Shown: positions 17,184 through 25,800, numbered from the stretch's first letter. The stretch: 64,000 bases of DNA from Nitrospinaceae bacterium (GCA_028278405.1 JANQEK010000041.1:1-64000), one strand, 5' to 3'. Notes: generated from the letters alone by a model not told the origin. Numbers and translations: made by a program.

Positions 17184-19060
17184 TGATCTGTATTGAAAGA
17201 TTTTCTTTTTAACAGTTGGATGCCAAAACCCTTTTCAGAAAAGGGAACTTGACCGAATTGCTTTTCCAAAACGTAGTTTTCCATAATCCAGGCAAAAGTG
17301 TTTTTACCGTAGTCCTTACCGAAAAATCGTTTCCCCCATACCTGAATACCGGCATCGTTGTGCACCAGCAGAATGAAGGGGCTGGAAGCTTTCCTCATGG
17401 AATCCAGATAGGCTTGTTCTCCGAACAAAGCCTCGTTATAAGGATTGAACATAAGGGCAGGTATGGGATGGGGATGACGGGACAGATAATTGATCAAGCT
17501 TCCATCAGGGACTGTGGCGATTTCAACACCCGGCTTGATTTTTCGATTCAGGTATTCTAATGTTTGATTCACTATGACGCCTCGACTTTCCAGCTCGGGA
17601 TCGTAGTCCAGCAAAAGATCACGTCCTTGGGATATCGGCAGGGTTTTAAATTGATACACTTGGTATTCCACCCGAACATGGATGTAGACAAAAAACAGGA
17701 TCAATGTAAGCGCGGCGGTTTTGTAAAATCCCTGTGAGTTTTTTAATGCGCTGAAATACTCGGGAATCAAAAACAGGAGCGCATGAATCGTTAGCAGGGT
17801 GGCCGGTAAAGCCAGTGCAAAGCCATAATGAAAAAGGTGGGTATTCAAAATAATTTTTAAAAGAATCAATGTGCAGAAAATCGAGAAAATCGTTAAGAAT
17901 AATTCATTTCCTGTATTTCGGTTTTCTCTAAAGGCTCGAATCAGACGGAAAGCGTAGTATCCAGTAAGCATGATAGAGATCAAGGGAAGAGGCCGGCCTA
18001 GATAGAGCCAGGGTATATGCGAGGATGCAACATACAGCAGGGAGAACAGGGAAACCAAAAAAAGTAGAGACAGCCGTTTGACATGTTTCCAGGGACCCGA
18101 CAGTAGAAAGTCGAGCCCAATGATCAACCCCAACACCACAGCCAACACCAAAAAATACTGAAACAGCTTAATAAGATTGAAAGCGGGTTGGTCAAATCCC
18201 AAGATCCATTGATTGAGTTTGTATTGTTGTAACGAACCCACATCGCTCAGAAATGAAAAAGGGCTCGGAATGATGAGGAGCACCTCTTTCAACGGCATCT
18301 TTGTTAGAAAATAAAAATAAAATAGAACAACAGGGATCAAGAAAGCTGTCAGCGTGGTGAGAAGTTCCCGGACCGCTTCTTTTTTGTTGAGCCGACGTTG
18401 AAACCAGGACGCTAGAAGACCCAAAAAAAGAGGAAGGGCCAATGCAACAAATACCTCCATTTTGGTCCAGTACACCAACCCCGTAACGACAGCGGAAAGT
18501 CCCAGATATTTGAATTGCGGGTTTTCCAAAAACTTAAGAAACAGGAAGAGCGCTAAAAAACTTAGAGCCACTCCATGTGGAAGGGAGTAAACGTAAGCAC
18601 AAATAAAATTATAATTTCCACCGCCTTGGTACTGGCCGAAGGCAAAAAGCGTTAAAAACGCGAACGCACAAAAAAATCCGGTTAAAGGATTAGCCAGTTT
18701 TCTAAAGAGAAAATAAATCAGGACGGTGAGTCCGGTGACGACCAGTACATTAAACCCTATCAGAACATCAATTCCCGGACCGAATATTTTAAATAAGAGA
18801 GCGTGCACGTAAGACGATAGCGGTCCGTAAATGTAAACGATGTCCTTGTAGAGGACCTCGCCTTCTGACAAACGCCACGGGATGTAGACTTGTGCCCCGA
18901 AATCGACCACAAGGTCGGGCCATTTCAGCCAACTGACAGACATCATGAAAATCCCAGCCGCGATAAGAACGGGGACATGCCAAATGAGATTCAGCTTTAA
19001 TTTGGAGAGAGGAATCCAGGGAATATTGTTTGCGAGTGTTGAAGATTTGTCTTCAGGCAT
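17180..19060 (-). CDS. GT-C/GT39-like polytopic membrane protein (first of pair)
   Basis: A 626-residue paralog of the gene downstream, with the same architecture: N-terminal helix, a loop with DLVVDFGAQVYIPWRLSEG and DIVYIYGPLSSYVHA, many helices, and a soluble C-terminal domain ending KGFGIQLLKRK. It belongs with GT-C type lipid-linked-sugar transferases by loop pattern, but the family call is by eye. Both genes run against the SGNH-plsC pair and could serve the same envelope glycosylation as the YfhO array 10 kb away; this link is inference. Confidence 0.68.
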   Translation of the reverse strand: MPEDKSSTLANNIPWIPLSKLKLNLIWHVPVLIAAGIFMMSVSWLKWPDLVVDFGAQVYIPWRLSEGEVLYKDIVYIYGPLSSYVHALLFKIFGPGIDVLIGFNVLVVTGLTVLIYFLFRKLANPLTGFFCAFAFLTLFAFGQYQGGGNYNFICAYVYSLPHGVALSFLALFLFLKFLENPQFKYLGLSAVVTGLVYWTKMEVFVALALPLFLGLLASWFQRRLNKKEAVRELLTTLTAFLIPVVLFYFYFLTKMPLKEVLLIIPSPFSFLSDVGSLQQYKLNQWILGFDQPAFNLIKLFQYFLVLAVVLGLIIGLDFLLSGPWKHVKRLSLLFLVSLFSLLYVASSHIPWLYLGRPLPLISIMLTGYYAFRLIRAFRENRNTGNELFLTIFSIFCTLILLKIILNTHLFHYGFALALPATLLTIHALLFLIPEYFSALKNSQGFYKTAALTLILFFVYIHVRVEYQVYQFKTLPISQGRDLLLDYDPELESRGVIVNQTLEYLNRKIKPGVEIATVPDGSLINYLSRHPHPIPALMFNPYNEALFGEQAYLDSMRKASSPFILLVHNDAGIQVWGKRFFGKDYGKNTFAWIMENYVLEKQFGQVPFSEKGFGIQLLKRKSFNTDQ

Positions 19061-19097
19061 GCCAGTGCAATGAAGGATTTTGGAGAATTAGAAAATC

Positions 19098-19127
19098 TTG
19101 ATCAAAATCAATAATTTAAGATATAGT
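19098..19127 (+). promoter_or_regulatory. Promoter upstream of the gamma carbonic anhydrase gene
   Basis: TTGATC (19098-19103) and TATAGT (19122-19127) are 18 bases apart. Transcription from here would give a leader of about 130 bases before ATG 19266. Confidence 0.5.
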
Positions 19128-19146
19128 GTCCTCTATTTAAGATTAA

Positions 19147-19209
19147 GGGTATACTACCCGAATTGCAATTGAAAGCCGGAGCCGGAAAGCCGTCCCGAAA
19201 GAAGGATGG
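19147..19209 (+). promoter_or_regulatory. Structured 5' leader, two small hairpins
   Basis: Within the leader, GGGTA and TACCC (19147-19159) form a five-pair hairpin, and CCGTCC with GGATGG (19190-19209) form a six-pair hairpin around CGAAAGAA. No known riboswitch consensus could be matched. The segment shares short motifs (AATTG, CGGAAAGC, CCGAAAGAA, in that order) with the candidate RNA near 57.8 kb. Confidence 0.3.
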
Positions 19210-19265
19210 TTGTATGCAGGATTTAACGCGAATTTATAGATTCAAACAGAAATGGTTGGCTGAAA

Positions 19266-19772
19266 ATGATTCATACGTTTAAAGATACAACTCCCGAAAT
19301 TCATTCCTCCGCCTGGGTGACCGAAAGCGCGCACGTGATCGGCGACGTGATCATCGGTGAAGAAAGCAGCGTTTGGTTCAATGCCGTGATCCGGGGGGAC
19401 GTTAATTACATTCGCATTGGAAAGCGGACCAATATCCAGGATGGATGTGTTTTGCACGTTGCGCGCCGCACGTTGCCGCTGATGGTCGGTGACGAAGTAA
19501 CCGTCGGACACAATGTGACCCTGCATGCATGCACCATTGGCAACCGATGCCTGATTGGCATGGGAGCTGTGGTGATGGATGGCGCCGAAGTGGGAGAGAA
19601 TTCCATTGTGGGCGCCGGTTCCCTGGTGACCCCGGGAACCAAGATTCCGCCGGGCAGTCTGGTCATGGGATCACCGGCTCGGGTCAAACGGCCGCTCACC
19701 GATGAAGAATCGCGAAGCATTCGTGAATCCGCCGCGCATTATGTGGGCGATATCGAAACCTACCTGGATTGA
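19266..19772 (+). CDS. Gamma-class carbonic anhydrase / hexapeptide-repeat protein
   Basis: A 168-residue left-handed beta-helix protein with hexapeptide repeats (ADVIIGEESSVWFNAVIRGD type) and the metal-ligand region of gamma carbonic anhydrases: the His of CVLHVA and the two His of VGHNVTLHA. The family (YrdA/PaaY/CaiE-like) forms trimers and hydrates CO2 or binds related ligands. The C-terminal helix (RSIRESAAHYVGDIETYL) is typical. The mtnP-like gene starts 12 bases downstream, so they are likely one transcript. No strong ribosome site precedes the ATG. Confidence 0.88.
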   Translation: MIHTFKDTTPEIHSSAWVTESAHVIGDVIIGEESSVWFNAVIRGDVNYIRIGKRTNIQDGCVLHVARRTLPLMVGDEVTVGHNVTLHACTIGNRCLIGMGAVVMDGAEVGENSIVGAGSLVTPGTKIPPGSLVMGSPARVKRPLTDEESRSIRESAAHYVGDIETYLD

Positions 19773-19784
19773 TCACCACGCATC

Positions 19785-20660
19785 ATGAAAGAACGTCTGG
19801 CTGTCATCGGAGGAAGTGGAGCCTATCATTTGTTGACCCAGAACCACCTGGGTGAAGAAACTGAATGTCAAACTCTCGATACGCCATTCGGTTCCAGCGC
19901 TCCCATTCACCGATTTAAGGCTGGGGATATTGGGTTTTTATTTTTGTCCCGCCACGGCGAGACCGATTACTCGATCACCGCACCTTTCGTAAATTACCGA
20001 GCCAATATTTACGCACTCAAAGAATGTGGAGTAGAACGTATTATTTCCTGGTCGGGACCCGGCATCATCAACACCGCGTTCAAGCCGGGAGATTTTGTTG
20101 TTCCTCACGACGTCATCGACGAAACCCGCAACCGGGAATCCACCTTCTTCAAGAACAGCGGTGTCGGTTTCATCCGGCAGCGCCATCCATTTTGTCCGGA
20201 AGTACGCGAAGTTCTTCACGATGCAGTTCACCACTCCGGAGTTCCCCATCATGAACAAGGCGTGTACGCATGCACGGAAGGACCGCGTCTTGAATCGCCG
20301 GCGGAGATCAAAAAGTTTCGAATCATTGGAGCCGATCTGGTAGGAATGACACTTGTGCCGGAAACTTTTCTCGCGCGGGAGTTGGAAATGTGCTACGCAC
20401 CGGTATGTTACCTCACCAATTATGCCGAAGGAGTCACTGACCGAGAATTCAAAACCGGACAGTTGTTCGAAGGCATGCAAACGGAACAGGAAAAATCCGT
20501 TGTCGAGAAATCTGTATTGCAATTTCCCGCTATCCTCGCCGCCAGTTTAACCCTGTTGAATGGCCGGGAGCGTGCCTGTCATTGTAAGGAGGCCCTCCAG
20601 CGTTACCGGAAAAAAGGTATGATCGGCGACGATTGGAGAACCTGGATCGGTCCCGCCTGA
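19785..20660 (+). CDS. 5'-methylthioadenosine/inosine phosphorylase-like protein
   Basis: The 291-residue protein matches the MTAP branch of purine nucleoside phosphorylases: VIGGSGAYHLL (phosphate loop), SRHGETDYSITAPFVNYRAN, YACTEGPRLESPAEI and GADLVGMTLVPE (ribose/base site). These enzymes phosphorolyse 5'-methylthio-nucleosides in methionine salvage. The central motif is diverged (WSGPGIIN where A-x-GSL is usual, TDYSI instead of the usual H-containing stretch), so the substrate may be methylthioinosine or another deoxynucleoside. It follows the carbonic anhydrase gene by 12 bases. The amidohydrolase at 56432 could supply a deaminated substrate. Confidence 0.8.
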   Translation: MKERLAVIGGSGAYHLLTQNHLGEETECQTLDTPFGSSAPIHRFKAGDIGFLFLSRHGETDYSITAPFVNYRANIYALKECGVERIISWSGPGIINTAFKPGDFVVPHDVIDETRNRESTFFKNSGVGFIRQRHPFCPEVREVLHDAVHHSGVPHHEQGVYACTEGPRLESPAEIKKFRIIGADLVGMTLVPETFLARELEMCYAPVCYLTNYAEGVTDREFKTGQLFEGMQTEQEKSVVEKSVLQFPAILAASLTLLNGRERACHCKEALQRYRKKGMIGDDWRTWIGPA

Positions 20661-20801
20661 CATTTAGTTCCCGCATCCTAAATTTCACTCTTCCAATTTT
20701 CTTCCATCGTCCTTACAATATTTATATCAATGGTTTTCGTGGAAATTGTTGACGGTCCGTTATTCTTTTACAAAAGCCCCAGGTGACTGGCTAAGTCTCT
20801 T

Positions 20802-21794
20802 ATGAAAATTATTGAAGTCATGGCTGACGTCAGCTATCAGGACATCATTACCACCATAGCAGACCAGCATGAAGTTCGGGACTGCTGGCTGGGCCCGAAG
20901 GGCGAAGATGGCCGTCGCATGATCCGTTTGATCCTCGGCGACGAAAAGAGACAGGAAGTGTTGGACGCGTTGCAGGGGGCCTTGGGCAACAGCGCCAAGG
21001 CCAAGATCGTCGTTTCAGCTGCGGAAGCAGTTTTACCGCGGGTGGATACGAACGGGGATAAAAACAAAAGTGCAAAGACGTCTGGATCTACCACGCGTGA
21101 AGAACTTTATAACAGTATTGAAAAAAACGCGCGGTTGAACAGTACCTATGTGATTCTGGTTATCTTGTCGACAATTGTCGTAGCAATCGGCCTGTTGGAA
21201 GATAATGTGGCGGTGGTGATTGGTGCCATGGTGATTGCCCCTCTGCTAGGACCCAATATTGCGCTCGCGCTGGCGACCGCGCTGGGGGATACGGAGTTGA
21301 TCTGGAAGTCGCTGAAGACCGGCGCCATCGGTTTCTTCGTAGCTCTCGGGCTTTCGGTTTTGATCGGAAAATTGTGGCATCTTAATTTTGACAGCCGCGA
21401 ACTGCTCGCACGGACAGATGTTGGACTGGATTCGGTTGCGCTGGCATTGGCGGCGGGTGCGGCGGCTGTGTTATCGATATCCACGGGTTTACCGAGTGTT
21501 CTCGTCGGAGTGATGGTGGCGGTGGCTTTGCTTCCTCCGACCGCTACCATGGGATTGATGCTGGGTGCGGGCAAATGGAAATTGGCAGTGGGCGCAGGAT
21601 TACTCTTGGCTGTCAATGTGGTTTCGGTCAACCTGTCCGCGAAAGTCACGTTTCTGGCGCGCGGTATCAAACCACGCACTGGATTGGAAAAATTACGGGC
21701 CAGGCAATCCATGACGACCTATATCGTCCTCTGGGTGGTGACTTTGTCAATATTGATAGTCGCAATCTATCTGCGTCATCGAACTCTTCCCTAG
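20802..21794 (+). CDS. DUF389 family membrane protein
   Basis: A 330-residue protein with a soluble ferredoxin-like N-terminal part (about 1-85), then a helical membrane region with the family motif NVAVVIGAMVIAPLLGPN and repeated Gly/Ala-rich helices (LPSVLVGVMVAVALLPPTATMG). DUF389 proteins are widespread, with no settled function; transport has been suggested. The gene stands alone, with about 140 bases before it and an HDOD gene after it. Confidence 0.85.
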   Translation: MKIIEVMADVSYQDIITTIADQHEVRDCWLGPKGEDGRRMIRLILGDEKRQEVLDALQGALGNSAKAKIVVSAAEAVLPRVDTNGDKNKSAKTSGSTTREELYNSIEKNARLNSTYVILVILSTIVVAIGLLEDNVAVVIGAMVIAPLLGPNIALALATALGDTELIWKSLKTGAIGFFVALGLSVLIGKLWHLNFDSRELLARTDVGLDSVALALAAGAAAVLSISTGLPSVLVGVMVAVALLPPTATMGLMLGAGKWKLAVGAGLLLAVNVVSVNLSAKVTFLARGIKPRTGLEKLRARQSMTTYIVLWVVTLSILIVAIYLRHRTLP

Positions 21795-21847
21795 TGTGTG
21801 TCTGGTGAAATATGCATGATCGGCTTCAAACAGGAGTGATTTGAGAT

Positions 21848-22696
21848 ATGGAAAAGGCGAATGCCGTATTTAATGATGTGGTAACGGATTGGATCGGTTC
21901 TCCTCCTCCGATTTACCACAAACTCCATCAAGCCATGCAGAATTCGGATACATCCTTTGCTGATTTCGGAGAAATTATCAGCGCCGATCCCAGTCTGGCC
22001 GCGCGTTTGTTACGTATTGCCAACAGTCCTTTTTATGGAATCGGTTCCCGGGTGGAAACAATTGTTCATGCTCTGGGAATAATCGGCATCGAACAGTTAA
22101 CGGAATTGGCTCTGGCCACGGTAATGGTCAACCAGTTTAAGGGAATCGACAACGACCTGGTCAATATGCAGTCCTTCTGGATGCATAGTATCGGCTGTGG
22201 TTTGGCCGCACGCGCTATCGCCAAAAACATGGGCGAGCGGCAAGTGGAGACGTACTATACCGCCAGCATGCTTCATGATATCGGCAGCCTGATCCTTTAC
22301 AAAGAGTCTCCTGAAAAATCACGTGAAATTCTGACCCGGTGCACTTTCGAAGGCTTGTCGCTGTCTACTGTGGAGCAGGAAGTTTTAGGCTTTACGCATG
22401 CCGAGGTGGGTGCTGTCGTTTTTACCAAATGGGGACTTCCCCGAAGTCTGGTTGCTGCTGTGCAGTATCATCATCGTCCCTCTGAAGCGAAGGATCACGT
22501 TTTGTACCCGACCATCGTTCATCTGGCCGATATTATTGCCTATGAAATGGATTTGGGAACGGGAGGGGAGCCCACCATACCGGAATTGGACCCCACCGCC
22601 ATACAGCGAACCGGTCTCACACGTTCATTTTTAACGGAAATCCAGGATCAAATCCGCGAACAGGTGGATGAGGCCGTCGGTCTTTTCTTCGACTGA
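21848..22696 (+). CDS. HDOD domain signalling protein
   Basis: The 282-residue protein is essentially one HDOD domain: LAARLLRIANSPFYG, a central MLHDIGSLIL and HAEVGAVVFTKWGLP, then VQYHHRP. HDOD proteins are HD-superfamily relatives that usually lack full catalytic ligands and link to chemotaxis, c-di-GMP or cell-cycle signalling. No extra output domain is attached. Upstream spacing is about 50 bases from DUF389, so cotranscription is possible. Confidence 0.88.
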   Translation: MEKANAVFNDVVTDWIGSPPPIYHKLHQAMQNSDTSFADFGEIISADPSLAARLLRIANSPFYGIGSRVETIVHALGIIGIEQLTELALATVMVNQFKGIDNDLVNMQSFWMHSIGCGLAARAIAKNMGERQVETYYTASMLHDIGSLILYKESPEKSREILTRCTFEGLSLSTVEQEVLGFTHAEVGAVVFTKWGLPRSLVAAVQYHHRPSEAKDHVLYPTIVHLADIIAYEMDLGTGGEPTIPELDPTAIQRTGLTRSFLTEIQDQIREQVDEAVGLFFD

Positions 22697-22835
22697 GGTT
22701 TTATCACGGTTGTTTTCTCTCCCCATGATCTTCTCAGGATTGTATACTTCTTCCGCAAATACAATGCGCCGAATTTCACTTTTGGCATCATTCCCACTGA
22801 AAGACTTCGTTTAAACTTGCGAAGGTAAATAGAAG

Positions 22836-23348
22836 ATGAAAGATTGTCCCTGCGGATTGCAGTCTCCCTATGCGGATTGTTGCGGACCTTTAATCCGCGG
22901 TACCGGTTATGCCGACACAGCCGAAGATTTGATGCGCTCGCGCTACACCGCCTACACGCAAAGGAACTGGGATTACCTAATCCAAACCACGCACTCCACT
23001 GAACGCTCCGGAAAAAACCGACAGACCTTCGAAAAGTGGGGCAAAGGCGTGGAGTGGCTAAAGTTGGAAGTGCTGGGCTCCAAAAAGGGGGGTGTGCAGG
23101 ATGACGAAGGGGAGGTGACCTTCGTTGCATTTTACCAGGAAGATGGTGAAGAACATTCCATTCGCGAATCGTCTAAATTTCTGAGAGAAAACGGTCGGTG
23201 GACTTACAGCGAGAAGCAGTCCACCATTCACAAAAAGGTCTATGCAGAACCTCAAAAGCCCGTGGTACGCGAAGGTCCTAAAGTAGGCCGCAACGACCCC
23301 TGCCTGTGTGGCAGCGGCAAGAAATTCAAGAAATGCTGTGGGAAGTAG
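22836..23348 (+). CDS. ychJ: YchJ family protein with two SEC-C zinc motifs
   Basis: A 170-residue protein with an SEC-C-like cysteine motif at each end ([16 protein letters not shown] at 4-19 and [17 protein letters not shown] at the C terminus) around an NTF2-like middle domain ([15 protein letters not shown]). This is the UPF0225/YchJ layout; SEC-C motifs bind zinc and also occur at the end of SecA. A GAAGG-type ribosome site precedes ATG 22836. Function is not established. Confidence 0.88.
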   Translation: MKDCPCGLQSPYADCCGPLIRGTGYADTAEDLMRSRYTAYTQRNWDYLIQTTHSTERSGKNRQTFEKWGKGVEWLKLEVLGSKKGGVQDDEGEVTFVAFYQEDGEEHSIRESSKFLRENGRWTYSEKQSTIHKKVYAEPQKPVVREGPKVGRNDPCLCGSGKKFKKCCGK

Positions 23349-23351
23349 GTT

Positions 23352-23546
23352 ATGTCACTGTTCGGATGGAACATCCCTTACTACATGATTACCGCAGGAT
23401 TATTCATCCTGTTCGTAGGGGCCTTCATTGCTTCCCGCTTCAGCAAGCATTGGGAAAATGTTTTTTTCAAGGCTGCCGTGTCCGGATTCTGGGCTCTGGT
23501 TACCCTTTGGGCCGTCAGCAGCCTCATCCATTTTTTCAATGAGTAG
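23352..23546 (+). CDS. Small two-helix membrane protein
   Basis: A 64-residue protein with two hydrophobic helices (about 9-26 and 37-58) separated by a short basic/aromatic loop. It starts three bases after the ychJ stop, which supports cotranscription. The family was not recognised. Confidence 0.6.
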   Translation: MSLFGWNIPYYMITAGLFILFVGAFIASRFSKHWENVFFKAAVSGFWALVTLWAVSSLIHFFNE

Positions 23547-23560
23547 AATTACGATCTATC

Positions 23561-23791
23561 TTAAAGGCGCTCATTTTTATACTGATCCGAGGGCTCCAGA
23601 TCCGCCGGCGGATTCTGTCCTTCGAAGCGCAATTTTTTCCATTTTCGGAACGATTCCTCGTTTAAAAGCTCCTGCATTCGCAGTGAATTTTTGATTCTCA
23701 GGTTCCGTTCATACAGCTTGGACCGCTGGTCCAGATGCTCATTTAAGCCGTTGTAATCCATTTTTTCGTCTTTCAGCCGTAAGTGGGCCAT
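23561..23791 (-). CDS. Small hydrophilic hypothetical protein
   Basis: This 76-residue frame encodes a highly charged, helical, probably coiled-coil protein (LYERNLRIKNSLRMQELL). A good ribosome site (GGGGAG, about 8 bases before ATG) and a TATAAA-like box upstream on the minus strand support it. It lies convergent to the membrane miniprotein gene. No family recognised. Confidence 0.5.
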   Translation of the reverse strand: MAHLRLKDEKMDYNGLNEHLDQRSKLYERNLRIKNSLRMQELLNEESFRKWKKLRFEGQNPPADLEPSDQYKNERL

Positions 23792-24091
23792 AGCGTGGTC
23801 TCCCCGTAAGTTTTATAACATATTGAAAAATAAAGCAAAACCCATGCCAGACAGAGCCCGTCCAGGTACTTGGGAGATGAAAGCCATTAAACATAAAGGC
23901 TTACCGGTTTGTCTTCAAAGGAAGGAAAAAATTCGATGGGTAATTTTTTGATCGATAGAGGAGAAAGAGCGGAAAATTTGACTACCCCGGATGTGGGTCC
24001 GGCTGTTGCGCTCACTCCGGAAATATATTTTTGACCCGAAGAGGAAGGAGGTATAGATTAAAATCCATTGAAACTTTTTCCGGGTTGAACC
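23792..24091. other. Intergenic stretch with no clear gene
   Basis: About 300 bases between the minus-strand small gene and the 59-codon frame at 24092. Only frames of about 35 codons or fewer were seen on the plus strand, without ribosome sites. The right part contains a GGAGG (near 24045) that is followed by an immediate stop rather than a gene. Confidence 0.4.
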
Positions 24092-24271
24092 ATGATGCCC
24101 AACCGCATTGTCCGCTATTTCATGTTTCTGGGATATGCTCTCGGCCACGGAGGGTGGACCTCGTTTCCCACATTTCAGAACGGTATCATTCAATTCTATT
24201 TTGAATATCTTCACCAGCACTACTATTTGAAACAGCCCGCCTACTATCCGAAAAACTATGGTGTGAATTAA
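24092..24271 (+). CDS. Possible 59-residue aromatic-rich small protein
   Basis: ATG 24092 to TAA 24269-24271 encodes 59 residues with unusual composition: about one residue in three is aromatic (Tyr, Phe, Trp, His), with stretches such as FQNGIIQFYFEYLHQHYYLK. The N-terminal end is basic and moderately hydrophobic. The ribosome site is weak, so this may be chance. It is listed because the composition is not that of an antisense shadow and the surrounding 500 bases hold no other gene. Confidence 0.33.
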   Translation: MMPNRIVRYFMFLGYALGHGGWTSFPTFQNGIIQFYFEYLHQHYYLKQPAYYPKNYGVN

Positions 24272-24339
24272 CCTCGGTTTTCTGGTTTTGAATCCTTCGG
24301 TTTCTGTGAGAAAATTTTCCGTGCCTGAAGGAGGTTTCC

Positions 24340-24549
24340 ATGACGCAACGGATACTGATTTCTTTGGGAGTGGGGCTGGTTGTCATCGGCCTGCTGTGGC
24401 CGTATCTGGCAAAGCTTGGTCTCGGGAAACTGCCGGGTGATATCGTCATTCGACGCGACAATTTTAATTTCTATTTCCCCATCACGACCTGCATCCTGAT
24501 CAGTGTCGTTCTAACCGGATTGTTCTGGTTGGTCGGAAAGTTTAAATGA
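24340..24549 (+). CDS. DUF2905 family small membrane protein
   Basis: A 69-residue protein with two membrane helices around the conserved loop LGKLPGDIVIRRDNFNFYFP, the signature of DUF2905. A strong ribosome site (GAAGGAGG) precedes the ATG. Proteins of this family are widespread in bacteria; the role is unknown. Confidence 0.85.
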   Translation: MTQRILISLGVGLVVIGLLWPYLAKLGLGKLPGDIVIRRDNFNFYFPITTCILISVVLTGLFWLVGKFK

Positions 24550-24671
24550 AAATAAAATCAGACAGAGTCGCAAAGTAAAACCGGATCAGGAAAATCATGG
24601 CGGCTCCCTCAAAACAAGCGGCAGGCCTGTTAAAGAGAAACCGATCAATAATCATTTGAGGAAATGAAACG

Positions 24672-25367
24672 ATGACTAGTCGAAAGCACACGTTAAACAT
24701 GTATCGGTTCCGCCCTGTGTGGGCGGTTTTGGTTGGATGGGCGCTGGCTCTTGCCGGATGCAATATGTGGGACAAACCTCCCACACATTCGGTTGGTCAT
24801 AAACATAAACACGTTGGAGTAGAGGAAGGGACACACCTTCGCTACCAGGAGCCGGATCGTTACACCTGGCAATATCCCGAACGCGTGATCAAGGCACTGA
24901 AATTGGAACCCGGCATGAAAGTGGCGGATCTCGGCTCCGGCACGGGTTACTTTACCTTCCGCCTTGCGGAAGCGATCGGTTCCTCAGGCAAGGTATTCGC
25001 AATCGACATCGACGCAGAGATGAACGCCAGCATCGACAAGCAGGCGGTGGCCAAGCAGATGGATAATGTGAAAACCATTCTGGCGGTAGAGCACGACCCG
25101 TTGATTCCGGAAAAGGTGGATCTTATTTTTTCGGTCAACGCGTACCACCATTTAAAAGATCGTGCCGATTATTTCAAAAATGCAGCACGATATCTCAAGC
25201 CGGGTGGACGGGTGGCGATTATCGATTTCCGTGAAGGCGCGTTTCGCCATTTCACCGCGCGCTCGGTCCTGCTCCAGGAGTTCAAAACTGCGGGATACGC
25301 CTTGGACAAATCACACGGCTTCCTGCCCCGCCAGAATTTTTTCGTATTTTCCCGGGCTAAGAATTGA
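24672..25367 (+). CDS. Lipoprotein-like SAM-dependent methyltransferase
   Basis: The 231-residue protein begins with a lipoprotein-type signal (hydrophobic stretch ending ALALAGC, Cys30), followed by a His-rich linker (HSVGHKHKHVG) and a class I methyltransferase domain with motif I VADLGSGTGYFTFRL and motif post-I VFAIDID. Downstream motifs (VNAYHHLKD, LKPGGRVAIIDF) are intact. A GAGGAAA ribosome site supports ATG 24672. A methyltransferase anchored outside the cytoplasm would lack SAM, so either the Cys is not lipidated or SAM is available there; this is odd but seen in similar bacterial proteins. Confidence 0.8.
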   Translation: MTSRKHTLNMYRFRPVWAVLVGWALALAGCNMWDKPPTHSVGHKHKHVGVEEGTHLRYQEPDRYTWQYPERVIKALKLEPGMKVADLGSGTGYFTFRLAEAIGSSGKVFAIDIDAEMNASIDKQAVAKQMDNVKTILAVEHDPLIPEKVDLIFSVNAYHHLKDRADYFKNAARYLKPGGRVAIIDFREGAFRHFTARSVLLQEFKTAGYALDKSHGFLPRQNFFVFSRAKN

Positions 25368-25400
25368 ACCCCTAAAACCTGCTTTGAGTTCGATATGACC

Positions 25401-25429
25401 TTGACAATCCGGTCTGCAGATTTTATTCT
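25401..25429 (+). promoter_or_regulatory. Promoter of the ArsR-type regulator gene
   Basis: A consensus TTGACA (25401-25406) is followed after 17 bases by TATTCT (25424-25429). The start would lie near 25436, inside the inverted repeat that follows, which fits autorepression. Confidence 0.6.
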
Positions 25430-25455
25430 ATAGTACGAGAACAATAGAACTATTG
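25429..25455 (+). promoter_or_regulatory. Candidate ArsR operator 1
   Basis: TATAGTACG (25429-25437) and GAACTATTG (25447-25455) form an imperfect inverted repeat of the half-site ATAGTTC, overlapping the expected transcription start. The same half-site recurs in operator 2. Confidence 0.5.
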
Positions 25456-25473
25456 AGTTAAGGATGAATTGTA

Positions 25474-25788
25474 ATGAAAAATGAGAATTTGGCTAAAGTT
25501 TTCAAAGCTTTATCAAATCAGCACCGGCTCGAGCTGTTCCGGCTGATTTATAGTCAATGTCAGCTGGAAGAGAGCCGGTCCAGGAAAGAGGGGAAAAGAT
25601 GCTGCGAGGGCATTGAAAAGGCCTTCACGATGGCTTGCGGATGCCTGGATCTGTCCCGCTCCACAATTTCCCATCATTTTAAGGAGTTGCAGGGGGCCGG
25701 GCTCATCACCTGCACGCGCCAGGGACAAACCTTCATGTGTCAGGTGAATGAGGAATATGTGGAGGCGGTAAGAGGCTTTTTGAGCTAA
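25474..25788 (+). CDS. ArsR/SmtB family transcriptional regulator
   Basis: A 104-residue winged-helix protein: FKALSNQHRLELFRLI (N-terminal helix), the recognition region LSRSTISHHFKELQGAGLI and a beta-wing (TRQGQTFMCQVN). It has seven Cys (29, 43, 44, 55, 57, 80, 89), with a 43/44 pair and a CGC just before the recognition helix, where thiol sensors often bind metal or react with oxidants. The gene is preceded by an inverted repeat and a second copy lies directly after it, in front of the next gene. Ligand not known; a metal or metalloid is the simplest guess. Confidence 0.85.
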   Translation: MKNENLAKVFKALSNQHRLELFRLIYSQCQLEESRSRKEGKRCCEGIEKAFTMACGCLDLSRSTISHHFKELQGAGLITCTRQGQTFMCQVNEEYVEAVRGFLS

Positions 25789-25800
25789 AAAAATTTAACC

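Noticed and set aside
19160-19210. Cyclic-di-GMP (GEMM) or other known riboswitch before the carbonic anhydrase gene
   Set aside because: GAAA loops are present, but the conserved receptor segments of the known classes could not be found.
24040-24062. Gene start after the GGAGGT near 24045
   Set aside because: An in-frame stop follows at once, so no coding frame uses this site.
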